In this document: piece by piece, positions 8,436 through 16,207 of the stretch
How the letters are laid out: every line of letters begins with the position of its first letter
How positions within the stretch are numbered: position 1 is the stretch's first letter
Assembly (NCBI RefSeq): GCF_041435095.1
Contig: NZ_CP108025.1
Span: forward strand, 3,348,001 to 3,412,000
Source of the DNA: Kitasatospora sp. NBC_00315
GTDB lineage: Bacteria; Actinomycetota; Actinomycetes; Streptomycetales; Streptomycetaceae
Direction of reading: 5' to 3'
DNA length: 64,000 bases
The notes under the pieces: generated by a model
What the model was told of the DNA's origin: nothing
The model's database searches: none
What the model saw: the letters and a program-made list of their open reading frames with translations, nothing else
Made by a program: the position numbers and the translations under genes

Positions 8436-9098
8436 GTGCCCGCCATCACCGAACTGTCCGCCCGCGCCCTGCTGCTGGACATGGACGGCACCCTGGTCGA
8501 CTCCGACGCGGTGGTCGAGCGCTGCTGGCGCCGCTGGGCCGCCGAGCACGGCCTGGACGGCGACGCCGCGATGCGCGTCGTGCACGGCCGCCAGGGCCAC
8601 CTCTCGATGGCCATCCTGCTGCCGGAGCGGCCGATGGAGCGGAACATCGAGGAGAACCGCCTGATGCTGGCCGAGGAGACCGCCGACACCGACGGCGTCG
8701 TGCCCGTCCCCGGCGCGCCCGCCTTTCTCGCCGCACTGGGCGGCCTCCCGCACGCGCTCGTCACCTCGGCGAGCGACGCCCTCGCCCGGGTCCGGATGGG
8801 CGCGGCCGGCCTCCCGCTGCCGGCCGTCATGATCACCGCCGAGTCCGTCGGCGCCGGCAAGCCCGACCCCGAGGGCTTCCTCAAGGGCGCCGCCGCCCTC
8901 GGCTTCGCCCCCGCCGACTGCCTCGCCTTCGAGGACTCCGAGGCCGGCATCGCCGCCGCCCTGGCGGCCGGCATGCAGGTCGTCGGCATCGGCCCCCGGG
9001 CCACCGAGCACAACCCGACCGTGCAGGTGAACTCCCTGGAGGAGGTCCGGGTGACGCGGAACGCCGACGGCACCCTGGCGGTCCGGGTCGGCGGCTGA
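8436..9098 (+). CDS. HAD-family phosphatase
   Basis: A 220-residue haloacid dehalogenase superfamily hydrolase, subfamily IA. Motif I is ALLLDMDGTLVDSD, motif II is ALVTSASDAL, motif III is AGKPDPEGFLKGAA, and motif IV is CLAFEDSEAGIAAALAAGM. Enzymes with this layout dephosphorylate small sugar or polyol phosphates. The substrate is not determined. The GTG at 8436 is preceded by GGGGAG and gives VPAITELSARALLLDMDG; an upstream in-frame ATG at 8331 overlaps the deaminase and is less likely. Confidence 0.88.
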   Translation: MPAITELSARALLLDMDGTLVDSDAVVERCWRRWAAEHGLDGDAAMRVVHGRQGHLSMAILLPERPMERNIEENRLMLAEETADTDGVVPVPGAPAFLAALGGLPHALVTSASDALARVRMGAAGLPLPAVMITAESVGAGKPDPEGFLKGAAALGFAPADCLAFEDSEAGIAAALAAGMQVVGIGPRATEHNPTVQVNSLEEVRVTRNADGTLAVRVGG

Positions 9099-9104
9099 CC
9101 GGGA

Positions 9105-9245
9105 GCGAGGACCGCCTCTGCCTCCCGGGCCCGGGAGGACCACCTCTTCCGGTGGCGGGTCCAGGAGCGCGGGCTCCTCGAGCGGATCAACACGCTCGTT
9201 GCCGATGTGGCGCGCGAGGGCGACGGGGCCCTGGGAGCGCCTGGC
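9105..9245 (+). pseudogene. YoeB toxin ghost
   Basis: Translating 9105-9245 gives ASRAREDHLFRWRVQERG then LLERINTLVADVAREGDGAL. This aligns along its length with the N-terminal half of the intact YoeB encoded at 9825 (ASRAWEDYL-WWQVQDRR, ILKRINTLIADATRNGN), with one extra codon and no start codon. The DNA is also clearly similar (both contain CCTCCCGGGCC and AGCGGATCAACAC). The catalytic C-terminal half is missing. It abuts the end of the HAD gene, with no antitoxin in front of it. I read it as an older, decayed copy of the adjacent toxin-antitoxin module. Confidence 0.75.
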
Positions 9246-9516
9246 CGAGGAGGCACGCGCGTGGTCCTTGCCGGAGGCCGCCGAAGCGCCCGTCGGCGAG
9301 AACGTCCTCGTCTCACCCACCTGGACCGACTGCACGGACCTCCGTCCCCGAGTCCAGCCACACGAGGGGCGACGACTACAACCGGCCCTCCTGCGGACTC
9401 TCCGCGGACCGGCCAAGCGGATCGTCCGAGTCCTGGCCTCACGGATCCGCGTAGCCCATGATCCCGCCACGGCACCCTTCGGCACCTTTTGTGCCACGTC
9501 GAGCACCGGTGAGCAC

Positions 9517-9554
9517 TTGTCGACACACCGCTGCGGACGTACAGTTTCTTGTAC
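9517..9554 (+). promoter_or_regulatory. yefM-yoeB promoter with palindromic operator
   Basis: TTGTCG (9517-9522), a 17-base spacer and TACAGT (9540-9545) form a good promoter. The -10 lies inside an inverted repeat GTACAgtttctTGTAC (9539-9554). YefM antitoxins are known to repress their own operon by binding palindromes with TGTACA-like cores, so this is very likely the autoregulatory operator. Confidence 0.65.
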
Positions 9555-9570
9555 CCATAAGGAGCCGGCC

Positions 9571-9828
9571 ATGAAGACGATGACCTATTCGGAGTCCCGC
9601 GCACGGTACGCCGAGGTGCTCAACGCGGTTACGGACGACCGCGAGGAGATAGTGATCACTCGCGCCGGACACGAGCCGGTGGTCATCGTCTCCCTGGAGG
9701 ACTACGAATCCCTCAAGGAGACCGCCTACCTGCTCCGCAGCCCCGCGAACGCGCGCCGTCTGCTCGCCTCGATCGAGGAACTGGAGAACGGCGGCGGGAC
9801 CGTACGCGAACTGGCGCCCCCGGAGTGA
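9571..9828 (+). CDS. yefM: YefM-family antitoxin
   Basis: An 85-residue Phd/YefM antitoxin starting MKTMTYSESRARYAEVLNAV, with AAGGAG seven bases upstream. The N-terminal DNA-binding fold has the typical VITRAGHEPVVIVSLEDYES strand-helix pattern, followed by the flexible acidic C-terminus that wraps the toxin (LLASIEELENGGGTVRELA). In this family the antitoxin neutralises YoeB and represses the operon. Its stop codon overlaps the YoeB GTG by four bases, giving translational coupling. Confidence 0.95.
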   Translation: MKTMTYSESRARYAEVLNAVTDDREEIVITRAGHEPVVIVSLEDYESLKETAYLLRSPANARRLLASIEELENGGGTVRELAPPE

Positions 9829-10085
9829 AGATCACCTTTGCCTCCCGGGCCTGGGAGGACTACCTGTGGTGGCAGGTACAGGATCGCAGGATCCTCAAGC
9901 GGATCAACACACTCATCGCCGATGCCACGCGCAACGGCAACGAGGGGATCGGCAAGCCAGAACCACTCAAGCACGGGTTCCAGGACTACTGGTCACGTCG
10001 AATCAACGACGAGCACCGCTTGATCTACAAGGTCACCGACGACTCGATCCTGATCGCCCAGTGCCGCTACCACTACGAGAGCTGA
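9825..10085 (+). CDS. yoeB: YoeB-family mRNA interferase toxin
   Basis: An 86-residue RelE-superfamily ribosome-dependent endoribonuclease. The catalytic residues known from E. coli YoeB fall at the same positions: Glu46 (GKPEPLKHG), Arg65 (NDEHRLIY), His83 and Tyr84 (CRYHYES). The length also matches the family. It starts at a GTG overlapping the antitoxin stop codon. All key residues are present, so the toxin looks active. A near-perfect hairpin follows at once. Confidence 0.95.
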   Translation: MKITFASRAWEDYLWWQVQDRRILKRINTLIADATRNGNEGIGKPEPLKHGFQDYWSRRINDEHRLIYKVTDDSILIAQCRYHYES

Positions 10086-10135
10086 TCCGGAGACCCGCTG
10101 GGCCTGCCGGCCGGCAGGCCCGGCGGGTCTCCGGA
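10086..10135. terminator. long hairpin terminator after yoeB
   Basis: A 50-base inverted repeat with two 25-base arms and no loop excess: TCCGGAGACCCGC at 10086 to GCGGGTCTCCGGA ending at 10135. There is one G-U type mismatch. It begins two bases after the yoeB stop codon. Confidence 0.85.
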
Positions 10136-10539
10136 TGGACCGTCAGACGTCGAAGCGGAACGTCGAACGCGGCGCTCCCACCTGCGAAAACGTCTCTTGT
10201 GAGGGGGCCCTCCCAGCACGATCCCAGCACGGGAGGGGCATCCCAGCACGCCCTGCCATCCTGGACCTCCGCAACAGTTCGGCATAGCCGGCAGCTCGGA
10301 AACCTCGGCCGCGTGAGGCTCCGGCCCCGTCGGGTGTTGAAGGTGGCCGCAGGCTACTGTTCGCCGCCACGCTCGTCCACGACCCAGGGCTGCGAGCCGC
10401 AGGCCAGCGCGCCGGGGAAAACAGGGCGGGCGCGGGGCCCTGGCCAAGGACAGGGAGGCCAATCGACGCACCCAAGGGATAACGATCTTCCTCGCCAGTA
10501 CGCTTGGGTGGATCCGCCCGGCGAGCTTCCGGAGACAGC
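10136..10539. other. intergenic region upstream of the ATPase gene
   Basis: About 404 bases without a convincing gene. It contains three copies of TCCCAGCACG (10211, 10222 and 10241) and otherwise looks non-coding. The promoter of the ATPase operon should lie in the last 150 bases, but I cannot point to clear -35/-10 boxes. Confidence 0.55.
10211..10234. repeat. left copy of a 24-bp island-flanking repeat
   Basis: A direct repeat starting TCCCAGCACGATCCCAGCAC. A second copy, 21 of 24 bases identical, lies at 14617-14640 on the other side of the ATPase/DUF4276 pair. Each copy contains two TCCCAGC-like half-units. Confidence 0.6.
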
Positions 10540-11955
10540 ATGCTGACCCGCATCGAAGTCCACGGGTTCAAGAACCTCCTGAACCTGTCCATCGACTTCG
10601 GCCCCTTCACCTGCATCGCGGGGGAGAACGGCACCGGTAAGTCGAATGTTTTCGACGCCATCCAGTTTCTCTCCCTTCTCGCTGACCAGTCGATGATGGA
10701 GGCTGCCCAAGAGGTTCGGGGCGTACACGGTGAGCGTCAGGGTGACCCGCGTGACCTCTTCTGGAAGGGCTTCGATCCTGGCAGCCACCGGATGCGGTTC
10801 GCCGCCGAGATGATCGTCCCACTCCACACACAGGACGACTTTGGCCGGGCCGCGAAAGCTACGACCACGTTTCTGCGGTACGAGTTGGAGGTCGGCTACC
10901 AGGAGCCGTCCGGCCTGGACCGTTTCGGCCGCCTCACTCTCCTCCACGAGACGCTGAGTCACATCACCAAAGGCAAGGCCCCCCGGCACCTCCTCTTCCC
11001 CCACAGCGCGAGGGACTTCCGCAACACCGTCATTCAGGGCCACCGCAGCGGTGCCCCCTTCATCTCGACGACGACTGAATCCGGCGAGTCGGTCGTCAAA
11101 ATCCACCAGGACGGCGGCAGCCGAGGTCAGCCCAAGCCTGCTGCGGCGTCCCGTGCACCCGCAACAGTCGTCTCCACCATCACCAGCAGTGACGACCCGA
11201 CCATTCTCGCGGCTCGCCGTGAGATGCAGTCCTGGCGACGGCTCGCTCTTGAGCCGTCGGCTCTACGCCGGTCCGACCGGTACGTCGACCCACAGGTGAT
11301 GGGCGCCGATGGTTCCCACCTGCCCGCGACGCTCTTCCGCGTGGCCCACGACACTCCCGGCGCGGATCCCAGCCAGGTCTACGCCAGAGTGGCGGGGCGT
11401 CTCTCTGACCTGACCGGAATCCATATCCGCGATCTGGATGTCGATCAGGACGAAGTCCGGCAGCTCCTCACGGTCAACGTGCGCGAGGTGGCTGGCATGA
11501 CGCTGCCCGCCCGCAGCCTCTCCGAAGGAACCCTGCGCTTCCTTGCCCTGTGCGTCCTGCTCGAAGACACCTCCGTACGTGGTCTGATCTGCATGGAGGA
11601 GCCCGAGAACGGCATCCATCCCGCGAACCTCAATGCCATGGTCGCCCTTGTCCAGGACCTTGCCGTCGACCCGTCGGAGGAACCTGGCACGGACAATCCG
11701 TTCCGGCAGGTGCTGATCAACACACACTCACCCGGCGTCGTACAACTCGTCGAGCCTGAAGACCTCTTGTTCGCCGACACCTCGATCCACAGATCCGAGA
11801 ACGGCTCTCTAAACCGGGCACTGCGGCTGCGTCCACTCGCCGAGACATGGCGGGCCACAAGGGCGGGTGGCGACTTCGTGACAAAGGCCGACGTCCTGCC
11901 TTACCTCACCACACCCGTCGGCGCGCAGCTAACGCTGGATTGGGGGGCCGCGTGA
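10540..11955 (+). CDS. AAA/OLD-like ATPase of a putative defence pair
   Basis: A 471-residue SMC/RecF-like ATPase starting MLTRIEVHGFKNLLNLSI, with GGAG five bases upstream. Walker A is GENGTGKSN (residues 28-36). An ABC-type signature lies near residue 325 (RSLSEGTLRFLALCVLL) and Walker B follows (GLICMEEPENGIHP). The H-loop region is LINTHSPGVVQL. The centre (residues ~70-260) is the inserted dimer/coiled region. ATPases of this kind paired with a separate Toprim-like nuclease form anti-phage systems such as PARIS; the exact type is not assignable here. Its stop codon overlaps the DUF4276 start. By eye the base composition is less GC-rich than its neighbours, suggesting transfer. Confidence 0.85.
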   Translation: MLTRIEVHGFKNLLNLSIDFGPFTCIAGENGTGKSNVFDAIQFLSLLADQSMMEAAQEVRGVHGERQGDPRDLFWKGFDPGSHRMRFAAEMIVPLHTQDDFGRAAKATTTFLRYELEVGYQEPSGLDRFGRLTLLHETLSHITKGKAPRHLLFPHSARDFRNTVIQGHRSGAPFISTTTESGESVVKIHQDGGSRGQPKPAAASRAPATVVSTITSSDDPTILAARREMQSWRRLALEPSALRRSDRYVDPQVMGADGSHLPATLFRVAHDTPGADPSQVYARVAGRLSDLTGIHIRDLDVDQDEVRQLLTVNVREVAGMTLPARSLSEGTLRFLALCVLLEDTSVRGLICMEEPENGIHPANLNAMVALVQDLAVDPSEEPGTDNPFRQVLINTHSPGVVQLVEPEDLLFADTSIHRSENGSLNRALRLRPLAETWRATRAGGDFVTKADVLPYLTTPVGAQLTLDWGAA

Positions 11956-12388
11956 CCACTCGTGTTCTGTTCATCGGGGAGGGCAGCAGTGACAACGGCC
12001 TCGCACCGCATGTCGAATCCATTGCCGTGCGCAGGGGGCTCGATGTCTCGGTCACCGTCCCGGACTTCGGTCTGCTTCGGCTACCGACCGGCCATTCCGT
12101 CCGGGACAAACTGCGGGTGGCTCGTGAGCTGCACGGGACCTATGACTTGGTGGTGGTGCAGCGGGATGCTGACCGCGGTCCCGCCCAGGACCGCAAGGAC
12201 GAGATCAAGGAGGCAATGTGCGCCGAATGGCCCGGTCTCCGGCACGTCGCCGTGGTACCCGTCCGCATGCTGGAAGCCTGGCTGCTTCTCGACGAGGCAT
12301 GTCTGCGCCAGGTTGCCGAGAATCCGCGCGGCCGCGTCAGTCTTGATCTCCCCAGGGGCATCGCGGCGGAAAGGGTCACCGACCCTAA

Positions 12389-14048
12389 CCTCGATTTTTC
12401 ATGACGGTCCGTTGGCGTGGTCGGCGGGCCGTTTCGGCTTGTGTGGGTAGTGGTGGGTAGGCCGAGGGCCCGACTGTCGCGTCGGGTGCGCGTCGGATTC
12501 CACGGTTCCGGAGGTGTTCGGCTGCTCGTCGGGGTGGGTCGTTGTCGCTGGTCAGCCAGGGTTCGGTAGTGCTTGCAGCCTGCTGAACGCGGTAGTGATC
12601 ACGTCGGTCCAGGGCCAGTGGTTGGCCAGGCGGAGGATGCGGCGGCGGCCGGTGGTGACCAGGCGGGCGGCGGCGGAGAACAGTCGCAGCCGCATGCGCT
12701 TGGGTTCCCATCTGCGGGTTCGGCCGGTGAGGGCGAGCGTGGGCATCCAGGCGAGGAGGTCCAGGGCGAGTTGGACGATCTCCAGCCAGAGCTGATTTTG
12801 GGCGGTGTGGTGCAGGGGGAGATTGCGCAGGCCGGTGTCGCGGGCGGCGCGGATGCGGTCCTCGGCGCGGGCGCGCTGGCGGTGCCGCAGTTCCAGGGCT
12901 GCGATCGCGGTTCCGGGGGTGTTGGTGGCGAAGCAGGTCAGGCGCATCCCGTCGGCGTCGGTGAACCTCAACTGGGCTCCGGGGTGCGGTCGTTCCTTGC
13001 GGACGATCAGCCGTATTCCCTTCGGCCAGCCGTTGAGGACGTCGCCCGCGAGTTCGGCGACCCAGGCGCCGTCGCGGACCTGGCCGTCGGGTTCGACCGC
13101 GGGCGTCCAGGCCGGGGCCGGGACATGGAGCACGGCCTGGTGGACCGCGTCGGTGATCGTCATCCCGACCGAGTAGGACAGCCACCGGCCGCGTGTGGTC
13201 AGCCAGTTCAGGAAGTCGTGGGTGCCTCCTGCGGAGTCGGTGCGGATCAGGGTGCGGCGTCCACGCCGGTGGCGCTTGGGAAGTTGGGCCAGGGCGAGCT
13301 GGGTGGTGGTGATGTGGTCGGCGGCGGTGTTGCTGCCGGCGTTGCCCGGCCGCAGCAGTGCGGCCACCGGTTCCCGGAACCACCCGCTCCGTGGTCGACG
13401 AACGCGACCAGCGGGTGGTGTCCGAAGGTCCGCTTCCAGGTCGCGGTCGCGTCCTGCTTCTCGGAGTGCGCCAGCACCAGCACTCCGTCGATGTCCACGA
13501 TCACCTGCCCTCCGGCGTCGGGGGCATCGGCCCCGGCAAGCTTCCAGACCCGTTCGCGGACCTCGGCCCTGGCCCGGCGGATCGCGGTCAGCGCGTGGGG
13601 CCCGGCCGCGGCCAGGGTCTCCACCAGGCGCGAGACGGTGGGGTCGGAGGCCACCAGCCCGAACACCTGCGGTTCGGCACGCAGCACGGCCACGTCCGAC
13701 AGGCAGTCCCCGCCCAGCGCCACCGCCAGGGCCAGGTCCAGCAGCACCTTGCCCGGGTCGTGCACCGCACGCTGTTTGCGCCACGGCGCCAGCGCCGCCG
13801 ATATCGCTGTGTCCAACCCGGTCTTGCGCACGGTCTCCACCAGCAGCACCCCGCCGGCCTGCGAGACCACCGCACCGCCGTCGCCCTGGACGCGGACGCG
13901 CGGGTAGGACCCGATAAGCTTCTTCACCTGGAGAGTGCTTCTTTCCTTGCAGCGGACAGGACCCTAGACAAGTCCCATCGTTGCAGGTCAGAAGCACTCT
14001 CCGTTTATTTGATCAAGGTTTGGACGAGCCGCTCATGAAAGCGCGAGG
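12389..14048 (-). mobile_element. IS1380-family insertion sequence, 1660 bp
   Basis: The ends are imperfect inverted repeats: CCTCGATTTTTCATGA reading in from the left and CCTCGCGCTTTCATGA reading in from the right (13 of 16 match). The length of 1660 bp, the 4-bp CTAA duplication and a transposase of the IS1380/DDE type all agree. The transposase is on the reverse strand and carries a frameshift, so this copy probably cannot move by itself. Confidence 0.9.
12552..13927 (-). pseudogene. IS1380-family transposase, frameshifted
   Basis: The protein begins at a GTG (VKKLIGSYPRVRVQGDGGAV) and runs through VIVDIDGVLVLAHSEKQDAT and TFGHHPLVAFVDHGAG. It then needs a one-base shift near 13370-13380 to continue as EPVAALLRPGNAGSNTAADH and on to ALPNPG at 12552. 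The DDE-type Asp in VDIDG and the LIRTDSAGGTHDFL motif are present. The break is at a GGTTCCGGGAACC stretch, not a classic slippery heptamer, so a real -1 deletion or a sequencing error is likelier than programmed shifting. Full length would be about 459 residues. Confidence 0.85.
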
Positions 14049-14616
14049 CTAAACAGCTCCTCAAGGACTCGCTCGCGCAGGCAAGCGAGTACAAAGGGCG
14101 CCGCCTCGCCCAGTTCCAGAAGCGCTTCTCGCAGCACCGGCTTCGTATGCTCGAACTCCTGGACCCGGAGGGGCCGGTGGCCTGTCTCCCGTCGTGGCAG
14201 GATTTCGTCAAGAACCTCGACGAGGCGTTCGAGATACTCGGTGGCTAACCCACCCAAACCCACGCAACTACCATCAGGTGCTGCAACCTCATGTGCAGGA
14301 ACCCTCGCGGCCAGCCGCCTCTTCGACTGTCGGCACCGACCATCTGCTGCACCGACAGATCGATACACCCTCCCGGGCACGTACTCGGTGAGAGCGTCCC
14401 GGTCGTGCGTGGTCGTCGATCGCCGGTCGATGGGGCGCCCCCATAGCGGAGGCGACTGAAGGTAGGCGCTGCGGCAGCAGCCGCCTCTTGAGCATGATGC
14501 AAGCGTCCTCATGTAATCAGAAGCCGCCTGCGAGCTGCGGTCGCGCGTACAAGCCCCCCGCTAAACCCAGCACAGTAAGGGAGCAGGGGCAATGAGGGGT
14601 GACATGGGGTCAGTTT

Positions 14617-14640
14617 TCCCAGCACCGTCCCAGCGCGGGA
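14617..14640. repeat. right copy of the 24-bp island-flanking repeat
   Basis: It starts TCCCAGCACCGTCCCAGCGC and matches the copy at 10211-10234 in 21 of 24 positions, in direct orientation. Confidence 0.6.
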
Positions 14641-14646
14641 AATAAC

Positions 14647-14678
14647 CAGGGGCCCGGCTCCGAAGAGCCAGACCCCTG
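14647..14678 (-). terminator. hairpin after ychF
   Basis: CAGGGG and GGCTC pair with GAGCC and CCCCTG around a CGAA tetraloop, with a 3x3 internal bulge. It lies about 50 bases beyond the ychF stop codon. Confidence 0.6.
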
Positions 14679-14726
14679 ATGACCTGCATGTTTGCTAAGT
14701 CAGAGACGTGGTGTTACTTCATCCGC

Positions 14727-15800
14727 TCAGACGTTGAAGCGGAACTCCACCACGTCGCCGTCCTGCATGACGTACTCCTTGCCCTCGATCCGGGCCTTGC
14801 CCTTGCTGCGGGCCTCGGCGATCGAGCCGCAGGCGACGAGGTCGTCGAAGGAGATGATCTCGGCCTTGATGAAGCCCTTCTGGAAGTCGGTGTGGATCAC
14901 ACCGGCCGCCTCGGGGGCGGTGGCGCCCTTCTTGATCGTCCAGGCGCGGGTTTCCTTGGGGCCGGCGGTGAGGTAGCTCTGCAGGCCGAGGGTCTCGTAG
15001 CCGACCCGGCCCAGCGTGGCCATGCCGGTCTCCTCCTGGCCCATGGACTGGAGGAGTTCGAGCGCCTCGTCCTCGTCCATGCCGATCAGCTCGGACTCGA
15101 TCTTCGCGTTGAGGAAGATCGCCTCTGCGGGGGCGACCAGGGCGCGCTGGGCGTCCTTGAACTCCTCGTCGGTGAGCTCGTCCTCGTCCACGTTGAAGAC
15201 GTAGAGGAACGGCTTGGTGGTGAGCAGGTGCAGCTCGCGGACCGAGGACGAGTCGAAGCCGGCCTCGAAGAGGGTCCGGCCCTCCTCCAGGATCTTCTGG
15301 GCGGCCTCGGCGGCGGCCAGCGTGGCGGCCGACTCCTTCTTGAGGCGGGACTCCTTCTGGAGCCGGGGCAGCACCTTCTCGATCGACTGGAGGTCGGCGA
15401 GGATCAGCTCGGTGTTGATGGTCTCGATGTCGTCCTTGGGCGAGACCTTGCCGTCCACGTGCACCACGTCGGGGTCGACGAAGGCCCGGATGACCTGGCA
15501 GATCGCGTCGGACTCACGGATGTTCGCGAGGAACTTGTTGCCCAGCCCCTCACCCACGGAGGCGCCGCGCACGATGCCGGCGATGTCCACGAAGTCGACG
15601 GTCGCCGGGAGGATCCGCTGCGAGCCGAAGATCTCGGCGAGCGTGTTCAGCCGGGCGTCCGGGACGCCCACGACGCCGACGTTGGGCTCGATGGTGGCGA
15701 ACGGGTAGTTGGCCGCCAGCACGTCGTTCTTGGTCAGGGCGTTGAAAAGGGTCGACTTGCCGACGTTCGGCAGGCCGACGATTCCGATCGTGAGCGACAT
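14727..15800 (-). CDS. ychF: redox-regulated ATPase/GTPase YchF (Obg family)
   Basis: A 357-residue P-loop protein starting MSLTIGIVGLPNVGKSTLFN. G1 is GLPNVGKST; the G3 region is VDFVDIAGIVRGASVGEGLG. The coiled-coil insert (about residues 140-200, RLQKESRLKKESAATLAAAE) precedes an NVDEDEL motif at the G4 position, where YchF proteins favour ATP. A TGS domain ends the protein (IKAEIISFDDLVACGS...YVMQDGDVVEFRFNV). YchF binds ribosomes and acts in stress and translation. It is a core gene and marks the right boundary of the island. Confidence 0.97.
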   Translation of the reverse strand: MSLTIGIVGLPNVGKSTLFNALTKNDVLAANYPFATIEPNVGVVGVPDARLNTLAEIFGSQRILPATVDFVDIAGIVRGASVGEGLGNKFLANIRESDAICQVIRAFVDPDVVHVDGKVSPKDDIETINTELILADLQSIEKVLPRLQKESRLKKESAATLAAAEAAQKILEEGRTLFEAGFDSSSVRELHLLTTKPFLYVFNVDEDELTDEEFKDAQRALVAPAEAIFLNAKIESELIGMDEDEALELLQSMGQEETGMATLGRVGYETLGLQSYLTAGPKETRAWTIKKGATAPEAAGVIHTDFQKGFIKAEIISFDDLVACGSIAEARSKGKARIEGKEYVMQDGDVVEFRFNV

Positions 15801-16207
15801 GAAGCGCAGTCCCGTGGGCTCGGAGGGAGTGGAGCGGCCACCGTACGGGCCGATCCCCCAGTCTACGGGCAGGCGGCCGGCCGACCGGCTCGGGCTCCGG
15901 GGAACCCCGGGGGCGGGCGGGCCGTCGCGGCCGGGGGTCGACGCCGCCGGGAAGCCCGGGCCACCGACGGCGAGCCCCGGTACCGGACGGCACCGGGCGG
16001 CACCCGACGACACCGACGGTCCCGTCCGGCCCCCGCCGGCGCGGGCGACCGGACGGGACGGGTGACAAGGCGGCGGGCGGGCCGCCGGGCGGTTGCTTCG
16101 CACCCGTGCTGACGGAACATCATAGAACTACGCCGGACGGAGACACGGACCAAGCTCCCGGCCGCCCATTACACACTGTGGCGTTGATCGGACCGTACGT
16201 TGGGCTG
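15801..16207. other. divergent intergenic region, no gene seen
   Basis: About 407 GC-rich bases between the divergent ychF and DUF6542 genes. No convincing ORF on either strand. Promoters for both genes are expected here but I cannot mark boxes with confidence. Confidence 0.6.

Larger units (their letters stand above)
12385..14052. repeat. 4-bp target-site duplication CTAA around the IS
   Basis: CTAA occurs at 12385-12388, directly before the left end, and at 14049-14052, directly after the right end. A four-base duplication is what IS1380-family elements make. Confidence 0.85.
11952..14248 (+). pseudogene. DUF4276 (Toprim-like) gene interrupted by an IS element
   Basis: The 5' part (11952-12388) and 3' part (14053-14248) are separated by the IS at 12389-14048 and one copy of its 4-bp target duplication. 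Joining 12388 to 14053 restores one 210-codon frame through DPKQLLKDSLAQASEYKGRR and on to EAFEILGG. Toprim-type acidic residues are visible: Glu10 (FIGEGSSD) and Asp72/Asp74 (VVQRDADRG), plus RMLEAWLLLDE near residue 106. The GTG start overlaps the ATPase stop codon. As it stands, translation stops in the IS after DPNLDFS, losing the last ~65 residues. The family is usually the nuclease or effector partner of the ATPase. Confidence 0.85.
14249..14726. other. non-coding tail of the island
   Basis: About 478 bases between the DUF4276 3' end and the ychF stop codon. No ORF looks real on either strand. The right 24-bp repeat and a terminator-like hairpin are listed separately. The rest is moderately AT-richer than the core and may be decayed island DNA. 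Confidence 0.6.

Noticed and set aside
9199..9828. A 209-residue protein in frame with the YefM antitoxin
   Set aside because: The upstream part has no family resemblance; yefM has its own promoter, operator and AAGGAG ribosome site.
13360..13390. Programmed frameshifting in the IS1380 transposase
   Set aside because: No slippery heptamer or following pseudoknot seen, and the family encodes its transposase in one frame.
14033..14512. A 159-codon reverse-strand frame right of the IS
   Set aside because: Overlaps the DUF4276 3' fragment in antisense and has no domain.
10211..14640. CRISPR array or integron features in the island
   Set aside because: Only two imperfect repeat copies, no spacers of regular length and no cas or integrase genes.
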